64,000 nucleotides of DNA from Serratia nevei (GTDB taxonomy: Bacteria; Pseudomonadota; Gammaproteobacteria; Enterobacterales; Enterobacteriaceae). Under the pieces are notes generated by a model, which had not been told where the DNA came from, made no database searches, and worked only from the letters and a program-made list of their open reading frames with translations. The stretch covers positions 3,410,001 through 3,474,000 of the forward strand of contig NZ_CP149940.1 in NCBI RefSeq assembly GCF_037948395.1, given 5' to 3'. Position numbers and translations under genes: made by a program. Every line of letters begins with the position of its first letter. Position 1 is the stretch's first letter. Positions 39,259-48,394 of this stretch are shown here, piece after piece.

Positions 39259-41013
39259 ATGGCTAGTTTGTCTATGTCTGAAACAAGTTCCGTTCATTCT
39301 CTTCCCATGCGCTATGCGGACTTCCCCACTTTAGTGGACGCGTTGGATTACGCGGCGCTGGGCAATACGGGAATGAATTTTTACGATCGGCGCAATCAAC
39401 TCGTGACCGTGCTCGAATACCGCACGCTGCAGCAAAAAGCGATCTCGGGCGCGCGGCGTTTATTGTCGCTGAAACTCAAGAAAGGCGATCGCGTGGCGCT
39501 GATCGCCGAAACCAGCGCGGGATTCGTCGAAGCCTTTTTCGCCTGCCAATATGCCGGCCTGGTGGCGGTGCCGCTGGCGATCCCGATGGGCGTCGGCCAA
39601 CGCGACTCCTACACCGCCAAGCTGAAGGGGCTGATCGCCAGCTGTAACCCCGCGGCAATCATCAGCAGCGAAGAGTGGACGCCGCTGATCGCCTCGGCCA
39701 CGGAAAAGGCGCCGTCGCTGCACATCCTCAGCGACGAGGATTTTAACGCCTTGCCAGAGCCGGAAATCGCGTTGCCCGCACCTTCGCCCGACGACATCGC
39801 CTATCTCCAATACACCTCGGGCAGCACCCGCTTTCCGCGCGGCGTGATCATTACCCAGCGGGCGGCCATGGCGAACCTGAACGCGATCAGCCGCGACGGG
39901 ATCAAGCTGCGCGCGGGCGACCGCTGCGTCTCCTGGCTGCCCTTCTATCACGATATGGGCCTGGTCGGTTTCCTGCTGACCCCGGTGGCGACCCAGCTGT
40001 CCGTCGATTACCTGCGCACGCAAGATTTCGCCATGCGCCCGATGCAGTGGCTGAAACTGATCGCCAAGAATCGCGGCACGGTGTCCGTCGCCCCGCCGTT
40101 CGGCTACGACCTGTGCCTGCGCCGCAGCAACGCCAAAGAGCTGGCCGATCTGGATCTCTCCAGCTGGCGGGTCGCGGGTGTAGGCGCCGAGCCGATCCCG
40201 GCCGAGCTGCTCGGCCAGTTCGGCGAACACTTCAGCAGCATCAACTTCGACAGCAAAGCCTTCATGCCGTGCTACGGCCTGGCCGAGAACACTCTGGCGG
40301 TGAGCTTTTCCGACCCTTGCTCCGGCCCGCAAACCAACGCCGTCGACCGCGATATTTTGGAGTACGAGGGTAAGGCGGTCGCGCCCGGCAAGAAGACCCG
40401 CGCCGTCTCGACCTTCGTCAACTGCGGCCGAGCGCTGCCCGGCCACCGCATCGAGATCCGCAGCGAAACCGGGCAGCCGCTGCCGGAACGCCAGGTCGGC
40501 CATATCACGATTTCCGGCCCCAGCCTGATGAACGGCTATTTCTGCGACGATGAATCCCAGCAGCAGATCCAGGTAACCGGCTGGATGGACACCGGCGATC
40601 TCGGCTACCTGCTGGACGGCTATCTGTACGTCACCGGCCGCAAGAAGGATTTGATCATCATTCGCGGCCGCAATATCTGGCCGCAGGATATCGAGTACGT
40701 CGCGGAATCTGAACCGGAAATCCGTTCCGGCGATGCGATTGCCTTCGTGACCGAAGAACACGACGAGGCGGCCAGGATCATTTTGCAAATCCAGTGCCGA
40801 GTCAGCTCGGAAGAACGCCGGGAGCAAATCGTGCATTCGCTGAGCGCCCGCATTCAAAGCGAGTTCGGCATCGCGGTGGACATCGAGCTGCTGCCGCCGC
40901 ACAGCATTCCCCGCACGTCGTCGGGCAAACCCGCCCGCGCCGAGGCCAAAAAACGCTGGCTGAGCGCCTCGCTCTACCCGCAAATGCCGCAGCTGGCCGG
41001 TTTCGCGCAATGA
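39259..41013 (+). CDS. Fatty acyl-AMP ligase / acyl-ACP synthetase
   Basis: A 584-residue adenylate-forming enzyme of the fatty acyl-AMP ligase type. The ATP-binding motif YTSGSTRFPRG lies at 185-195, SWLPFYHDMGL follows, YGLAENTLAVSF is the A5-type motif, and DTGDLGYLLDGYLYVTGRKKD the A7/A8 region. It should activate a fatty acid and load it onto the acyl carrier protein encoded two genes downstream, supplying acyl-ACP to the serine-palmitoyltransferase-type enzyme. ATG 39259 is used; ATG 39274 is possible. Its stop overlaps the reductase start (ATGA). Confidence 0.87.
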   Translation: MASLSMSETSSVHSLPMRYADFPTLVDALDYAALGNTGMNFYDRRNQLVTVLEYRTLQQKAISGARRLLSLKLKKGDRVALIAETSAGFVEAFFACQYAGLVAVPLAIPMGVGQRDSYTAKLKGLIASCNPAAIISSEEWTPLIASATEKAPSLHILSDEDFNALPEPEIALPAPSPDDIAYLQYTSGSTRFPRGVIITQRAAMANLNAISRDGIKLRAGDRCVSWLPFYHDMGLVGFLLTPVATQLSVDYLRTQDFAMRPMQWLKLIAKNRGTVSVAPPFGYDLCLRRSNAKELADLDLSSWRVAGVGAEPIPAELLGQFGEHFSSINFDSKAFMPCYGLAENTLAVSFSDPCSGPQTNAVDRDILEYEGKAVAPGKKTRAVSTFVNCGRALPGHRIEIRSETGQPLPERQVGHITISGPSLMNGYFCDDESQQQIQVTGWMDTGDLGYLLDGYLYVTGRKKDLIIIRGRNIWPQDIEYVAESEPEIRSGDAIAFVTEEHDEAARIILQIQCRVSSEERREQIVHSLSARIQSEFGIAVDIELLPPHSIPRTSSGKPARAEAKKRWLSASLYPQMPQLAGFAQ

Positions 41014-41924
41014 GCGGCACCGTGGCGGTGACGGGCGCGACCGGCTTTATCGGCCGGCACATCGTCCAGGAACTGCTGGCGCAAGGGTTTAGCGTGCGCG
41101 CCCTGACGCGGCAAGCCGGAAAAGCCGCCATCGACAACCTGCAGTGGATCCCCGGCGCGCTGGAAGATCGGCCCTCGCTCACCGAGCTGGTGCGCGGCGC
41201 AGAGTGCGTGGTGCACTGTGCGGGCCAGGTGCGCGGGCATTCGGAAGCGGTGTTCACCCGCTGCAACGTGACCGGCAGCCTGAATTTGATGCAGGCCGCC
41301 AGGCAGAACGGCCGCTGCCATCGCTTCCTGTTCATGTCGTCGCTGGCGGCCCGCCATCCGGCGCTGTCCTGGTATGCCCATTCAAAACAGGCCGCCGAGC
41401 AGCAACTCATCGCCGCCACGGGCGACATCGCGCTGGGGATTTTCCGCCCGACGGCGGTTTACGGGCCCGGCGATAAAGAGCTGAAGCCGCTGTTCAACGG
41501 CCTGCTGCGCGGCGTGCTGCCCCGGCTGGGCGCGCCTGACGCCAGGCTCTCTTTTCTGCACGTGAGCGATTTGGCCAAGGCGGTCAGCCAATGGGTGCAG
41601 GCCGAACCCGCGCAGCCGAATATTTACGAGCTGTGCGACGGCGTGGCCGAAGGCTATAACTGGCTGCGCCTGCGGGACATCGGCGCCGCCGTGCGGCACG
41701 GGCCGGTGCGTCTGGTGGGCATTCCGCTGCCGCTGCTGAAAGCCCTGGCGGATATCAGCGTGGTGTGGAACCGCCTGGTCAAACAGGAACCGATGCTGAC
41801 GCGCAGCAAAATACGCGAGTTAACCCATCATGACTGGTCCGCCAGCAATCACGCGCTGTCGCAACAGATTAATTGGTTTCCACAGGTGAGTTTGGAGCGC
41901 GCGCTGCGTGAAGGGCTGTTTTAA
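41010..41924 (+). CDS. Extended SDR, candidate 3-oxo-ceramide reductase (CerR-like)
   Basis: A 304-residue NAD(P)-dependent extended short-chain dehydrogenase. Nucleotide motif GATGFIG at 9-15, Ser110/Ser111 in FLFMSSLAA, and the catalytic pair Tyr122-x3-Lys126 in WYAHSKQAAEQ are all present. In the Caulobacter ceramide pathway a protein of this epimerase/dehydratase-like family reduces the 3-keto group after N-acylation. The position between the acyl ligase and the ACP supports the same role here. Translation is coupled to the ligase by an ATGA overlap. Confidence 0.78.
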   Translation: MSGTVAVTGATGFIGRHIVQELLAQGFSVRALTRQAGKAAIDNLQWIPGALEDRPSLTELVRGAECVVHCAGQVRGHSEAVFTRCNVTGSLNLMQAARQNGRCHRFLFMSSLAARHPALSWYAHSKQAAEQQLIAATGDIALGIFRPTAVYGPGDKELKPLFNGLLRGVLPRLGAPDARLSFLHVSDLAKAVSQWVQAEPAQPNIYELCDGVAEGYNWLRLRDIGAAVRHGPVRLVGIPLPLLKALADISVVWNRLVKQEPMLTRSKIRELTHHDWSASNHALSQQINWFPQVSLERALREGLF

Positions 41925-41955
41925 TTATTCCAAATAGAGGTGTGTCAACGTTCTT

Positions 41956-42216
41956 ATGCTAAATCGCGATGCTGTAATGGATTATATCCTGACGTGTTTG
42001 CAAGGTATCGTCGAAGGCGGAGTGGAAATAAAACCTGATAGCGATCTCGTCAATGATCTTGGCCTGGAGTCCATCAGAGTCCTGGATCTGCTGATGATGC
42101 TGGAAGATGAATTAGATATCTCCATTCCTATCAATATATTGCTTGATGTCAGAACGCCTGAGCAACTGCTTGACGCGCTGCGCCCTTATCTGGAGAAAAG
42201 CCATGGGACTGTATGA
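41956..42216 (+). CDS. Dedicated acyl carrier protein
   Basis: An 86-residue acidic, helical acyl carrier protein. The phosphopantetheine attachment site is Ser39 in DLGLESIRVLDL, an LES variant of the usual DSL. It would carry the fatty acid loaded by the upstream ligase. Its last 14 bases overlap the start of the serine-palmitoyltransferase-type gene, so the two are made together. Confidence 0.9.
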   Translation: MLNRDAVMDYILTCLQGIVEGGVEIKPDSDLVNDLGLESIRVLDLLMMLEDELDISIPINILLDVRTPEQLLDALRPYLEKSHGTV

Positions 42217-43375
42217 TAAGTTTGCGCGGCTCGCCAATGACCGTGAACAATTTCAAACGTCCGGTCTGAATCCGTTCGGCACCTGTATCGACGAAGTGTA
42301 TTCCGCCACCCAAGGCCGCATCGGCGATCAAAAGATTGTCCTCGCCGGCACCAATAATTATCTCGGCCTGACGTTCGATGCGCAGGCGATCGCCGCCGGC
42401 CAGGCGGCCCTGGCCGCGCTCGGCACCGGCACCACCGGCTCGCGCATGGCGAACGGCAGCTACGGACCGCACCTGACGCTGGAACGGGAGCTGGCGGAAT
42501 TCTTCGATCGCCCCAGCGCCATCGTGTTCTCCACCGGCTATACCGCCAACCTGGGCGTCATCAGCACCCTGGCGGGGCCGGGCTCCGTGGTGTTGATCGA
42601 CGCGGACAGCCACGCGAGCATTTACGACGCCTGCGCCCTCGGCGGCGCGGAGATTATTCGCTTCCGCCACAACGACGCCGCCGATCTGGAGCGCCGCATG
42701 GTGCGCCTGGGCGAACGGGCCCGCGAGGCGATCATTATCGTGGAAGGCATCTACAGCATGCTGGGCGACGTCGCCCCGCTGGTGGAAATCGTCGACATCA
42801 AGCGGCGGCTCGGCGGCTATCTGCTGGTGGACGAAGCACACTCCTTCGGCGTGATGGGCGAGCACGGCCGCGGCCTGGCCGAAGCGCTGGGCGTCGAGCA
42901 AGACGTGGATATCATCCTGGGCACCTTCAGCAAAAGCCTGGCTTCGATCGGCGGTTTCGCCGTCGGCGGCAAGGGGATGGACGTGCTGCGCTACAGCAGC
43001 CGGCCGTATATCTTTACCGCGTCGCCGTCGCCTTCCAGCATCGCGTCGGTGCGCACGGCGCTGCAAAAAATCGCGCGCCATCCCGAGCTGCGGGAAAAAC
43101 TGTGGAGCAATGCGCGCCGCCTGTACCACGGACTCGCCGAGCTAGGGTATACCCTGGGGCCGCGCATCAGCCCGGTGGTGCCGGTGATGATCGGTTCGAA
43201 GGAAGAAGGGCTGCGTTTCTGGCGCGAGCTGATCGCCCACGGCGTGTATGTGAATCTGGTGCTGCCACCGGCCGCGCCGGCGGGCGTTACCCTGCTGCGC
43301 TGCAGCGTCAATGCCGCGCACAGCGATGAAGAGATCGACACCATCGTGCGCGCCTTTGCGGTGCTGAAAAAATAA
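42203..43375 (+). CDS. Serine palmitoyltransferase-type PLP enzyme (AOS family)
   Basis: A 390-residue alpha-oxoamine synthase. The PLP lysine is Lys244 in GTFSKSLASIGGF; Asp210 and His213 in LLVDEAHSFGVMG bind the cofactor, and HASIYDAC contains the stacking His. The family joins an amino acid to an acyl thioester (KBL, BioF, HemA, SPT). GTGTTGSRMANGSYGPHLTLERELAEFF and the SPT-like neighbours (ACP, acyl ligase, SDR) favour condensation of serine with acyl-ACP to 3-oxo-sphinganine over biotin or heme synthesis. ATG 42203 is preceded by GGAG at normal spacing. It ends before a strong hairpin. Confidence 0.82.
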   Translation: MGLYDKFARLANDREQFQTSGLNPFGTCIDEVYSATQGRIGDQKIVLAGTNNYLGLTFDAQAIAAGQAALAALGTGTTGSRMANGSYGPHLTLERELAEFFDRPSAIVFSTGYTANLGVISTLAGPGSVVLIDADSHASIYDACALGGAEIIRFRHNDAADLERRMVRLGERAREAIIIVEGIYSMLGDVAPLVEIVDIKRRLGGYLLVDEAHSFGVMGEHGRGLAEALGVEQDVDIILGTFSKSLASIGGFAVGGKGMDVLRYSSRPYIFTASPSPSSIASVRTALQKIARHPELREKLWSNARRLYHGLAELGYTLGPRISPVVPVMIGSKEEGLRFWRELIAHGVYVNLVLPPAAPAGVTLLRCSVNAAHSDEEIDTIVRAFAVLKK

Positions 43376-43395
43376 AGCCTTTTCCTCTCGGCCGC

Positions 43396-43425
43396 GGCGG
43401 CGGTGCCGAAAATGGCATCGCCGCC
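43396..43425. terminator. Bidirectional hairpin between convergent genes
   Basis: A 12-bp stem GGCGGCGGTGCC / GGCATCGCCGCC (one G-T pair) with a 6-base loop lies between the convergent SPT-type and kinase genes. No T tract, so it may be a Rho-assisted end or a stabiliser. Confidence 0.5.
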
Positions 43426-43445
43426 CTGCCGAACCGATGCGCACC

Positions 43446-44177
43446 TCAGTGCGCAGCCGTTGATACCTCATCAGTCGAATAGCGATACCCCTGCGCCGCC
43501 ATAAATTCCGCGATGGCTTTTTCCGCCGCAGAAAGCACCTCCTCGATCGGCCGATCGGCATCAAGATCCACGATGTCGGCACCTTCGAACGTCAATAACG
43601 GCGTGACGGCGATCTTCTTCTCCAGCGCCGCTTTGCGGTGATCGGGTTTGCGCGCGCAGGCCACCGCCAGACTGACATTCAGCTTGAGCACCAGATCCGG
43701 TTTTTGCCCCGCCATCCATTGGAACGCCGCCCGCTCGCGCGCCGCCAACCAACGGACGAAACGGCTCCCTTCAACGTCGACGGGAAATACCGTGCCGTCG
43801 TAAGCGCCGGGAATTTGCGCCTGCGGAAAACGGTCGGTCAACACGATGAACCCTTGCCGGCGAAACGCCAGCATGCGGCGAAAACGCAGCAGCCGCCGCC
43901 CCACGAAAGCGATGATCACCGCCGATGGCAACAGGCCAATCCGGGATTTTTTCGTTTTGACTTTTTTGGTATTGCTCTCGATCGCCTTGCCCACCGAGCG
44001 CCCGAGCAGCGGCAATTTCGCCGCCGCGCGCCCGACGTTGCCCGCCTGTTTGCCCAGATGCACCTGCACCGCCGGGCCATAATGTTTCACATATTCGATC
44101 AGATGTTCACAAACGGTGGACTTACCCGATCCGTCGCTGCCAATAACCGCAATCAACGGCGGAAATTTTGCACTCAT
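43446..44177 (-). CDS. Thymidylate-kinase-like P-loop kinase, paralogue 1
   Basis: A 243-residue P-loop protein resembling dTMP kinases: Walker [10 protein letters not shown] (13-21), [30 protein letters not shown] (the DR motif) and a basic [15 protein letters not shown] lid region. It is one of three paralogues in this locus (with 44548 and 45304). It is unlikely to be the housekeeping Tmk, being longer and part of a lipid/glycan locus. The frame extends to 44294; ATG 44177 is chosen because it gives the compact start [13 protein letters not shown]. It is divergent from paralogue 2. Substrate unknown. Confidence 0.75.
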   Translation of the reverse strand: MSAKFPPLIAVIGSDGSGKSTVCEHLIEYVKHYGPAVQVHLGKQAGNVGRAAAKLPLLGRSVGKAIESNTKKVKTKKSRIGLLPSAVIIAFVGRRLLRFRRMLAFRRQGFIVLTDRFPQAQIPGAYDGTVFPVDVEGSRFVRWLAARERAAFQWMAGQKPDLVLKLNVSLAVACARKPDHRKAALEKKIAVTPLLTFEGADIVDLDADRPIEEVLSAAEKAIAEFMAAQGYRYSTDEVSTAAH

Positions 44178-44547
44178 AATAAGACTCTCTTTCAATACAC
44201 CAGAAACGGCGTGCCATGTTTGAAGCGAAATCACGCTTAACCTTGCTCGGCAGCCGCGCAAAATAAATTGCCTCAGCGCAGTGCCAAACAGCACAAAAGA
44301 TTAAGCGAAAATTAAAAACCCCTGCTCTTTTTCCGCTGCGGGCCATTCCGGAAATTAACATAAAAAGCGAAACTGACCTGCGTGCGAACAATTAGCACAA
44401 AATAACAAGAACGAACGCCATTAATATCAATTCAAATAACGAACCAAAATACCCATCTCATTATTTTATCGTAGCAAAGCACAATAAATATCTTGAACCC
44501 AAGGCGTATTGGAATACAATAGTTTTTTTCGCATTGGATCAATTATT
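44178..44547. other. AT-rich divergent promoter region between kinase paralogues
   Basis: About 370 bases, much more AT-rich than the flanks, without a credible gene. It should contain promoters for the kinase on the minus strand and for the long rightward unit beginning with the second kinase. Confidence 0.45.
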
Positions 44548-45273
44548 GTGAGTCAGCAGATAAGACCTTCATCTGATCGCTCGCCCGTGCGCGTAATAGC
44601 GATAACCGGCTGTGACGGCTCGGGAAAATCTACCTTGGCCACCAGTCTGGTCAACGCCTTATCGGCAAAAGAACCTGCCGAACTGCTTTATCTCGGCCAG
44701 TCTTCCGGGCGTATCGGCGAATGGATCAGTTCACTGCCGATTATTGGCGCGCCCTTCGGGCGTTATTTGCTGAAGAAGTCGCAGCGCGTGCACGATCGCC
44801 CTTCCGCACCGCCGGATAATGCCACGGCGCTGGTGATTTTTTTACTTTCCTATTGGCGCGTCTATAAATTCCGCCGCATGCTGAAGAAAAGTCGCCGCGG
44901 CGCATTGCTGATTACCGATCGTTATCCGCAGGCCGAAGTGGCAGGGTTTCGTTTCGATGGCCCGCAGCTGGCAAAAACCGCCGGCGGCAATCGCTGGGTA
45001 CGCTGGCTAAGAAAGCGCGAACAACACCTGTACCAATGGATGGCGTCTTATCAGCCCCTATTATTAATTCGGCTGGATATTGACGAACAAACGGCCTATT
45101 CACGCAAACCCGATCACTCGCTGGCGGCGTTGCGTGAAAAGATCGCCGTCATCCCACACCTGACGTTTAACGGCGCTAACATACTGGATTTAGACGGCCG
45201 CGAACCGGCCAGCCATATTTTCGACGAATCGCTGCGCGCCGTTAAAATATCGCTGAGGGCCGCCAATGCCTAG
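44548..45273 (+). CDS. Thymidylate-kinase-like P-loop kinase, paralogue 2
   Basis: A 241-residue relative of the kinases at 43446 and 45304. Walker A GCDGSGKST, then FRRMLKKSRRGALLITDRYPQAEVAGFRFDGPQLA, a WLRKREQHLYQWM segment, a strand LLLIRLDIDEQTAYSRKPDHS and the tail GANILDLDGREP. The start is uncertain: GTG 44548 (VSQQIRPSSD) is used, TTG 44509 would add 13 residues. It begins a rightward unit running through a third kinase, the flippase and the LptF/G pair. Substrate unknown; a nucleotide, sugar or lipid head group is possible. Confidence 0.72.
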   Translation: MSQQIRPSSDRSPVRVIAITGCDGSGKSTLATSLVNALSAKEPAELLYLGQSSGRIGEWISSLPIIGAPFGRYLLKKSQRVHDRPSAPPDNATALVIFLLSYWRVYKFRRMLKKSRRGALLITDRYPQAEVAGFRFDGPQLAKTAGGNRWVRWLRKREQHLYQWMASYQPLLLIRLDIDEQTAYSRKPDHSLAALREKIAVIPHLTFNGANILDLDGREPASHIFDESLRAVKISLRAANA

Positions 45274-45303
45274 CCGACAAATAACCTTTTCGTACCGAAA
45301 CAG

Positions 45304-46098
45304 ATGAAAAAAAATAAACTCACTGCCGAACAGCACTCCTCTTCCACCTGCATTAGCGGGCTGATTGCCGTGGTGGGCAGCGACGGCACGGGCAAGTCCA
45401 CGCTGACCGCCGATCTGGTGAAAAATCTGCAGCAGCATCGCCCCACGGAGCGGCGCTATTTGGGGCTGATCTCCGGCGAAGACGGCGACAAAATCAAGAA
45501 GTTGCCGTTCATCGGCGTGTGGCTGGAACGGCGCCTGGCGGCCAAATCCGATAAAACCCAACGCATGAGCAACAGGCCGCCGGCACTGTGGGCGGCGCTA
45601 ATCATGTACGGCTTTTCTCTGTGGCGCGCCTCCAACCTGCGCAAGGTGCGGCGGCTGGCGCAGAGCGGCGTGCTGGTGATCAGCGATCGCTACCCGCAGG
45701 CGGAAATTTCTGGTTTTTACTACGACGGGCCCGGTATCGGCGTGGAGCGCGCAAAAGGCTGGCTATTGAGCCGCCTGGCGGCGCGCGAACGCCGTTTATA
45801 TCAACGCATGGCCGTCTATCGGCCGGCGCTGATCATTCGCCTCGATATCGACGTCGATACGGCGTTTTCCCGCAAGCCCGATCACAGCTATGAAGAGCTG
45901 AAAGACAAGATTTCCGCCATGGTGCGCCTGCAATACAACGGCGCGCGCATCATCGAGCTGGACGCCAGAGCCCCTTACGACGAAGTGCTGAGCAACGCGC
46001 TCAACGCCATTTCGGCCGTGGTGACCCCCGCGAAGCGCCCACAGAGCGACATCGGGCAACCCGGCGAAAACGCCGGCGAAGAAACTCAGGTTTATTAA
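45304..46098 (+). CDS. Thymidylate-kinase-like P-loop kinase, paralogue 3
   Basis: A 264-residue third paralogue, 30 bases after the second. Walker A GSDGTGKST (25-33), LRKVRRLAQSGVLVISDRYPQAEISGFYYDGPG, LIIRLDIDVDTAFSRKPDHSYEELKDKI and the end RIIELDARAPYDEVL align with the other two. It has an extra Gly/Glu-rich C-terminal tail. Three tandem copies in one locus imply divergence to related substrates rather than dosage of one housekeeping enzyme. Confidence 0.74.
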   Translation: MKKNKLTAEQHSSSTCISGLIAVVGSDGTGKSTLTADLVKNLQQHRPTERRYLGLISGEDGDKIKKLPFIGVWLERRLAAKSDKTQRMSNRPPALWAALIMYGFSLWRASNLRKVRRLAQSGVLVISDRYPQAEISGFYYDGPGIGVERAKGWLLSRLAARERRLYQRMAVYRPALIIRLDIDVDTAFSRKPDHSYEELKDKISAMVRLQYNGARIIELDARAPYDEVLSNALNAISAVVTPAKRPQSDIGQPGENAGEETQVY

Positions 46099-46170
46099 AC
46101 GCATACAGGGCTAACGCATGACAGCGGAACACAAGATGCAGCAAAAAAACGATAACGGCTGGTTTGGGTT

Positions 46171-47505
46171 ATGAAACGGTGGTTTTCCGATGGCGCGTTT
46201 CGCTCCATTTTACGTAATGCCGCCTACTTAGGCTCCGGCAGCGTGGCCAGCGCGCTGCTCGGCCTGCTGGCGCTCTCCTGCGCCGGTAAAGGCATGTCGC
46301 CTGAAATGTTCGGCGTGCTGGTGGTGATCCAGGCCTATACCAAAGCGGTCAGCGATTTCATCAAATTCCAGACCTGGCAGTTTGTGGTGCAATTCGGTAC
46401 CCCGGCGCTGGAGCACCAAAACACCGGGCGCTTCCGCGACGTCGTCGCCTTCTCCTTCGGGCTGGATATCGCCAGCGGCGTCATCGCCGTACTGGGCGGC
46501 ATGATCATGCTGCCGTTCTTGTCCCACGCCCTGGGGCTGGACAGCGAAAGTTTCTGGCTCGCCATGCTGTACTGCACCCTGATCCCGTCGATGACCTCGT
46601 CCACGCCGACCGGCGTGCTGCGCGCCTTCAACCGTTTCGATCTCATCGCCATCCAGCAGGCGATCAAGCCGTTCCTGCAGGCGGTGGGCAGCGTCATCTC
46701 CTATTATTTCGATCTGGGATTCCCCGGCTTTATCGTCACCTGGTACGCCTCTAACCTGATCGGCGGCACGCTGTTTTGGTGGTTCACCGCGCGCGAGCTG
46801 CGCCGCCGCGATATCCACGGCGCGCTGAGGCCACGGCTGTTCAACGTCGCGCGCCGCATCGAGGGCGCCTGGAACTTCGTCTGGACCACCAACATCGCCC
46901 ATACCATCTGGGCCGCACGCAACTCCTGCACCACCGTGCTGGTGGGCGTGGTGCTCGGGCCGGCCGCCGCCGGGCTGTTCAAGATCGCCATGACCTTCTT
47001 CGATGCGACGGGCACCCCGGCCAAGCTGCTGGAGAAAAGCTTCTATCCCGAGATCATGCGCCTGGACCCGCGCACCAAGACCCCGTGGCTGCTGGGCCTG
47101 CGCTCCTCGCTGCTGGCCGGCGGCATCGGCCTGGCCGTCGCGGTGTTGATGCTGCTGGTGGGCAAGCCGCTCATTTCCGCCGTCTTCGGGCAGCAATACC
47201 TGGAAGCCTATGACCTGATTCAAATCATGCTGGGCGCGATCATCGTTTCCATGATGGGCTTCCCGCAGGAATCCTTACTGTTTATGGCAGGCAAGCAGCG
47301 CGCCTTCCTGATCGCGCAGGCGACGGCCTCGGCGGCCTACATTGCGCTGCTGGTGTCGATGGCATATGCCTTCGGCGTGCAGGGCGCCGCCTTCGCTTAT
47401 TTACTGGGGCAATGTTTAGACGTTCTGTTATCCCTGATACCGACGATCGGCGCCTACCGCAATCGCTTTATGTTGGGGCTGAATGTGCCCAAAGAGAGTA
47501 ATTAA
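46171..47505 (+). CDS. Wzx-like lipid-linked oligosaccharide/lipid flippase (MOP superfamily)
   Basis: A 444-residue inner-membrane protein with about 12-14 helices. NAAYLGSGSVASALLGLLALSCAGKGMSPEMFGVLVVIQAYTKAVSDF is the usual start of polysaccharide flippases, and the C-terminal ALLVSMAYAFGVQGAAFAYLLGQ is typical too. It would flip a lipid-linked substrate across the inner membrane. No glycosyltransferase or polymerase is seen nearby, so a modified lipid rather than a polysaccharide unit is conceivable. Its stop overlaps the start of the next gene (TAATG). Confidence 0.82.
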   Translation: MKRWFSDGAFRSILRNAAYLGSGSVASALLGLLALSCAGKGMSPEMFGVLVVIQAYTKAVSDFIKFQTWQFVVQFGTPALEHQNTGRFRDVVAFSFGLDIASGVIAVLGGMIMLPFLSHALGLDSESFWLAMLYCTLIPSMTSSTPTGVLRAFNRFDLIAIQQAIKPFLQAVGSVISYYFDLGFPGFIVTWYASNLIGGTLFWWFTARELRRRDIHGALRPRLFNVARRIEGAWNFVWTTNIAHTIWAARNSCTTVLVGVVLGPAAAGLFKIAMTFFDATGTPAKLLEKSFYPEIMRLDPRTKTPWLLGLRSSLLAGGIGLAVAVLMLLVGKPLISAVFGQQYLEAYDLIQIMLGAIIVSMMGFPQESLLFMAGKQRAFLIAQATASAAYIALLVSMAYAFGVQGAAFAYLLGQCLDVLLSLIPTIGAYRNRFMLGLNVPKESN

Positions 47506-48374
47506 TGACCGCTAACGATAATTGGAAGAAGTTCTCCGCCGAAACCACCCAGGCGCTGTTTGTCGCGGTGGAAGAGGATGACCTGGTTGAGGCGAACATC
47601 AGCCTGCCGCAGCAGATTGATTTGCAGTGTTCCCCCGAGAGCATTCGGGACAACTACGCGCTGTGCCTGCAGTTTTGGGAAGACGGCTTTTCCCGCCGCG
47701 AGCTGCTGCAACTGGTGAACGGTTTCCTGCAAGATCCGCAGTTGGCGGCGGCTACCCGCATGCGCTACAAATATATCCGCGCCCGCTATAAGCACCTGCG
47801 CTTCGCCCAGCAGCTGTACGGCGCGCCCCACCGTGCCAACCGCCTGTTCCACACCACCACCGTGGTGCTCGGCCATTTTCAGGACGCGTTTCGCAACGGC
47901 AACCAGAAGAACCTGACGCTGTACGGCAACCTGCTGCGGCTGCTGCTCAGCAAGCCGGTGTGGTCGTCCGTGCGCTATGCGCTGCGCCACACCCGGCTGG
48001 AAAGCGCACAGGGCTTTATCACCTACCGCCAGGAGCAAATGCGCCAGCTGCAGACGCTGATCGCCAGCCCGGCGCTGACCGGGCACCAGTTCCACGACGT
48101 GCGCAAAATCGTCAGCCGCCAGGTGTCGTTTTACGACACGCTGAGATCGATCGATCCCGACAACCGCGAAGCCCGGCAGATCTCGCGCTTCCTGGCAGCG
48201 ATTAACGGCCTGATGGGCGACCGGCATGACGTGATGGTGGCGGACAAGCTGGCCGGCGGCGATATCTATGATCGGCCGGCGATCCTGGATATCGACATCC
48301 GCCAGCGCCTGGAGCTGCTGCTGGCGCGCTTTCCGCTGTCGTTTTCCCAGCCGGCCATCGCGGCGGGCAGATAA
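47505..48374 (+). CDS. CHAD-like helical protein, unknown function
   Basis: A 289-residue, mainly helical, charged protein without signal peptide. The segment QFHDVRKIVSRQVSFYDTLR followed by ISRFLAAINGLMGDRHDVMV resembles a CHAD domain (HD-x-RK-x-x-R ... LGDLHD). CHAD domains bind polyphosphate or other polyanions. The match is partial, and I am not certain of the family. It is coupled to the flippase gene and lies just upstream of the YtfJ-like gene, so it belongs to the same export unit. Confidence 0.5.
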   Translation: MTANDNWKKFSAETTQALFVAVEEDDLVEANISLPQQIDLQCSPESIRDNYALCLQFWEDGFSRRELLQLVNGFLQDPQLAAATRMRYKYIRARYKHLRFAQQLYGAPHRANRLFHTTTVVLGHFQDAFRNGNQKNLTLYGNLLRLLLSKPVWSSVRYALRHTRLESAQGFITYRQEQMRQLQTLIASPALTGHQFHDVRKIVSRQVSFYDTLRSIDPDNREARQISRFLAAINGLMGDRHDVMVADKLAGGDIYDRPAILDIDIRQRLELLLARFPLSFSQPAIAAGR

Positions 48375-48394
48375 GCGGGTTGCGCGGAGCCATG

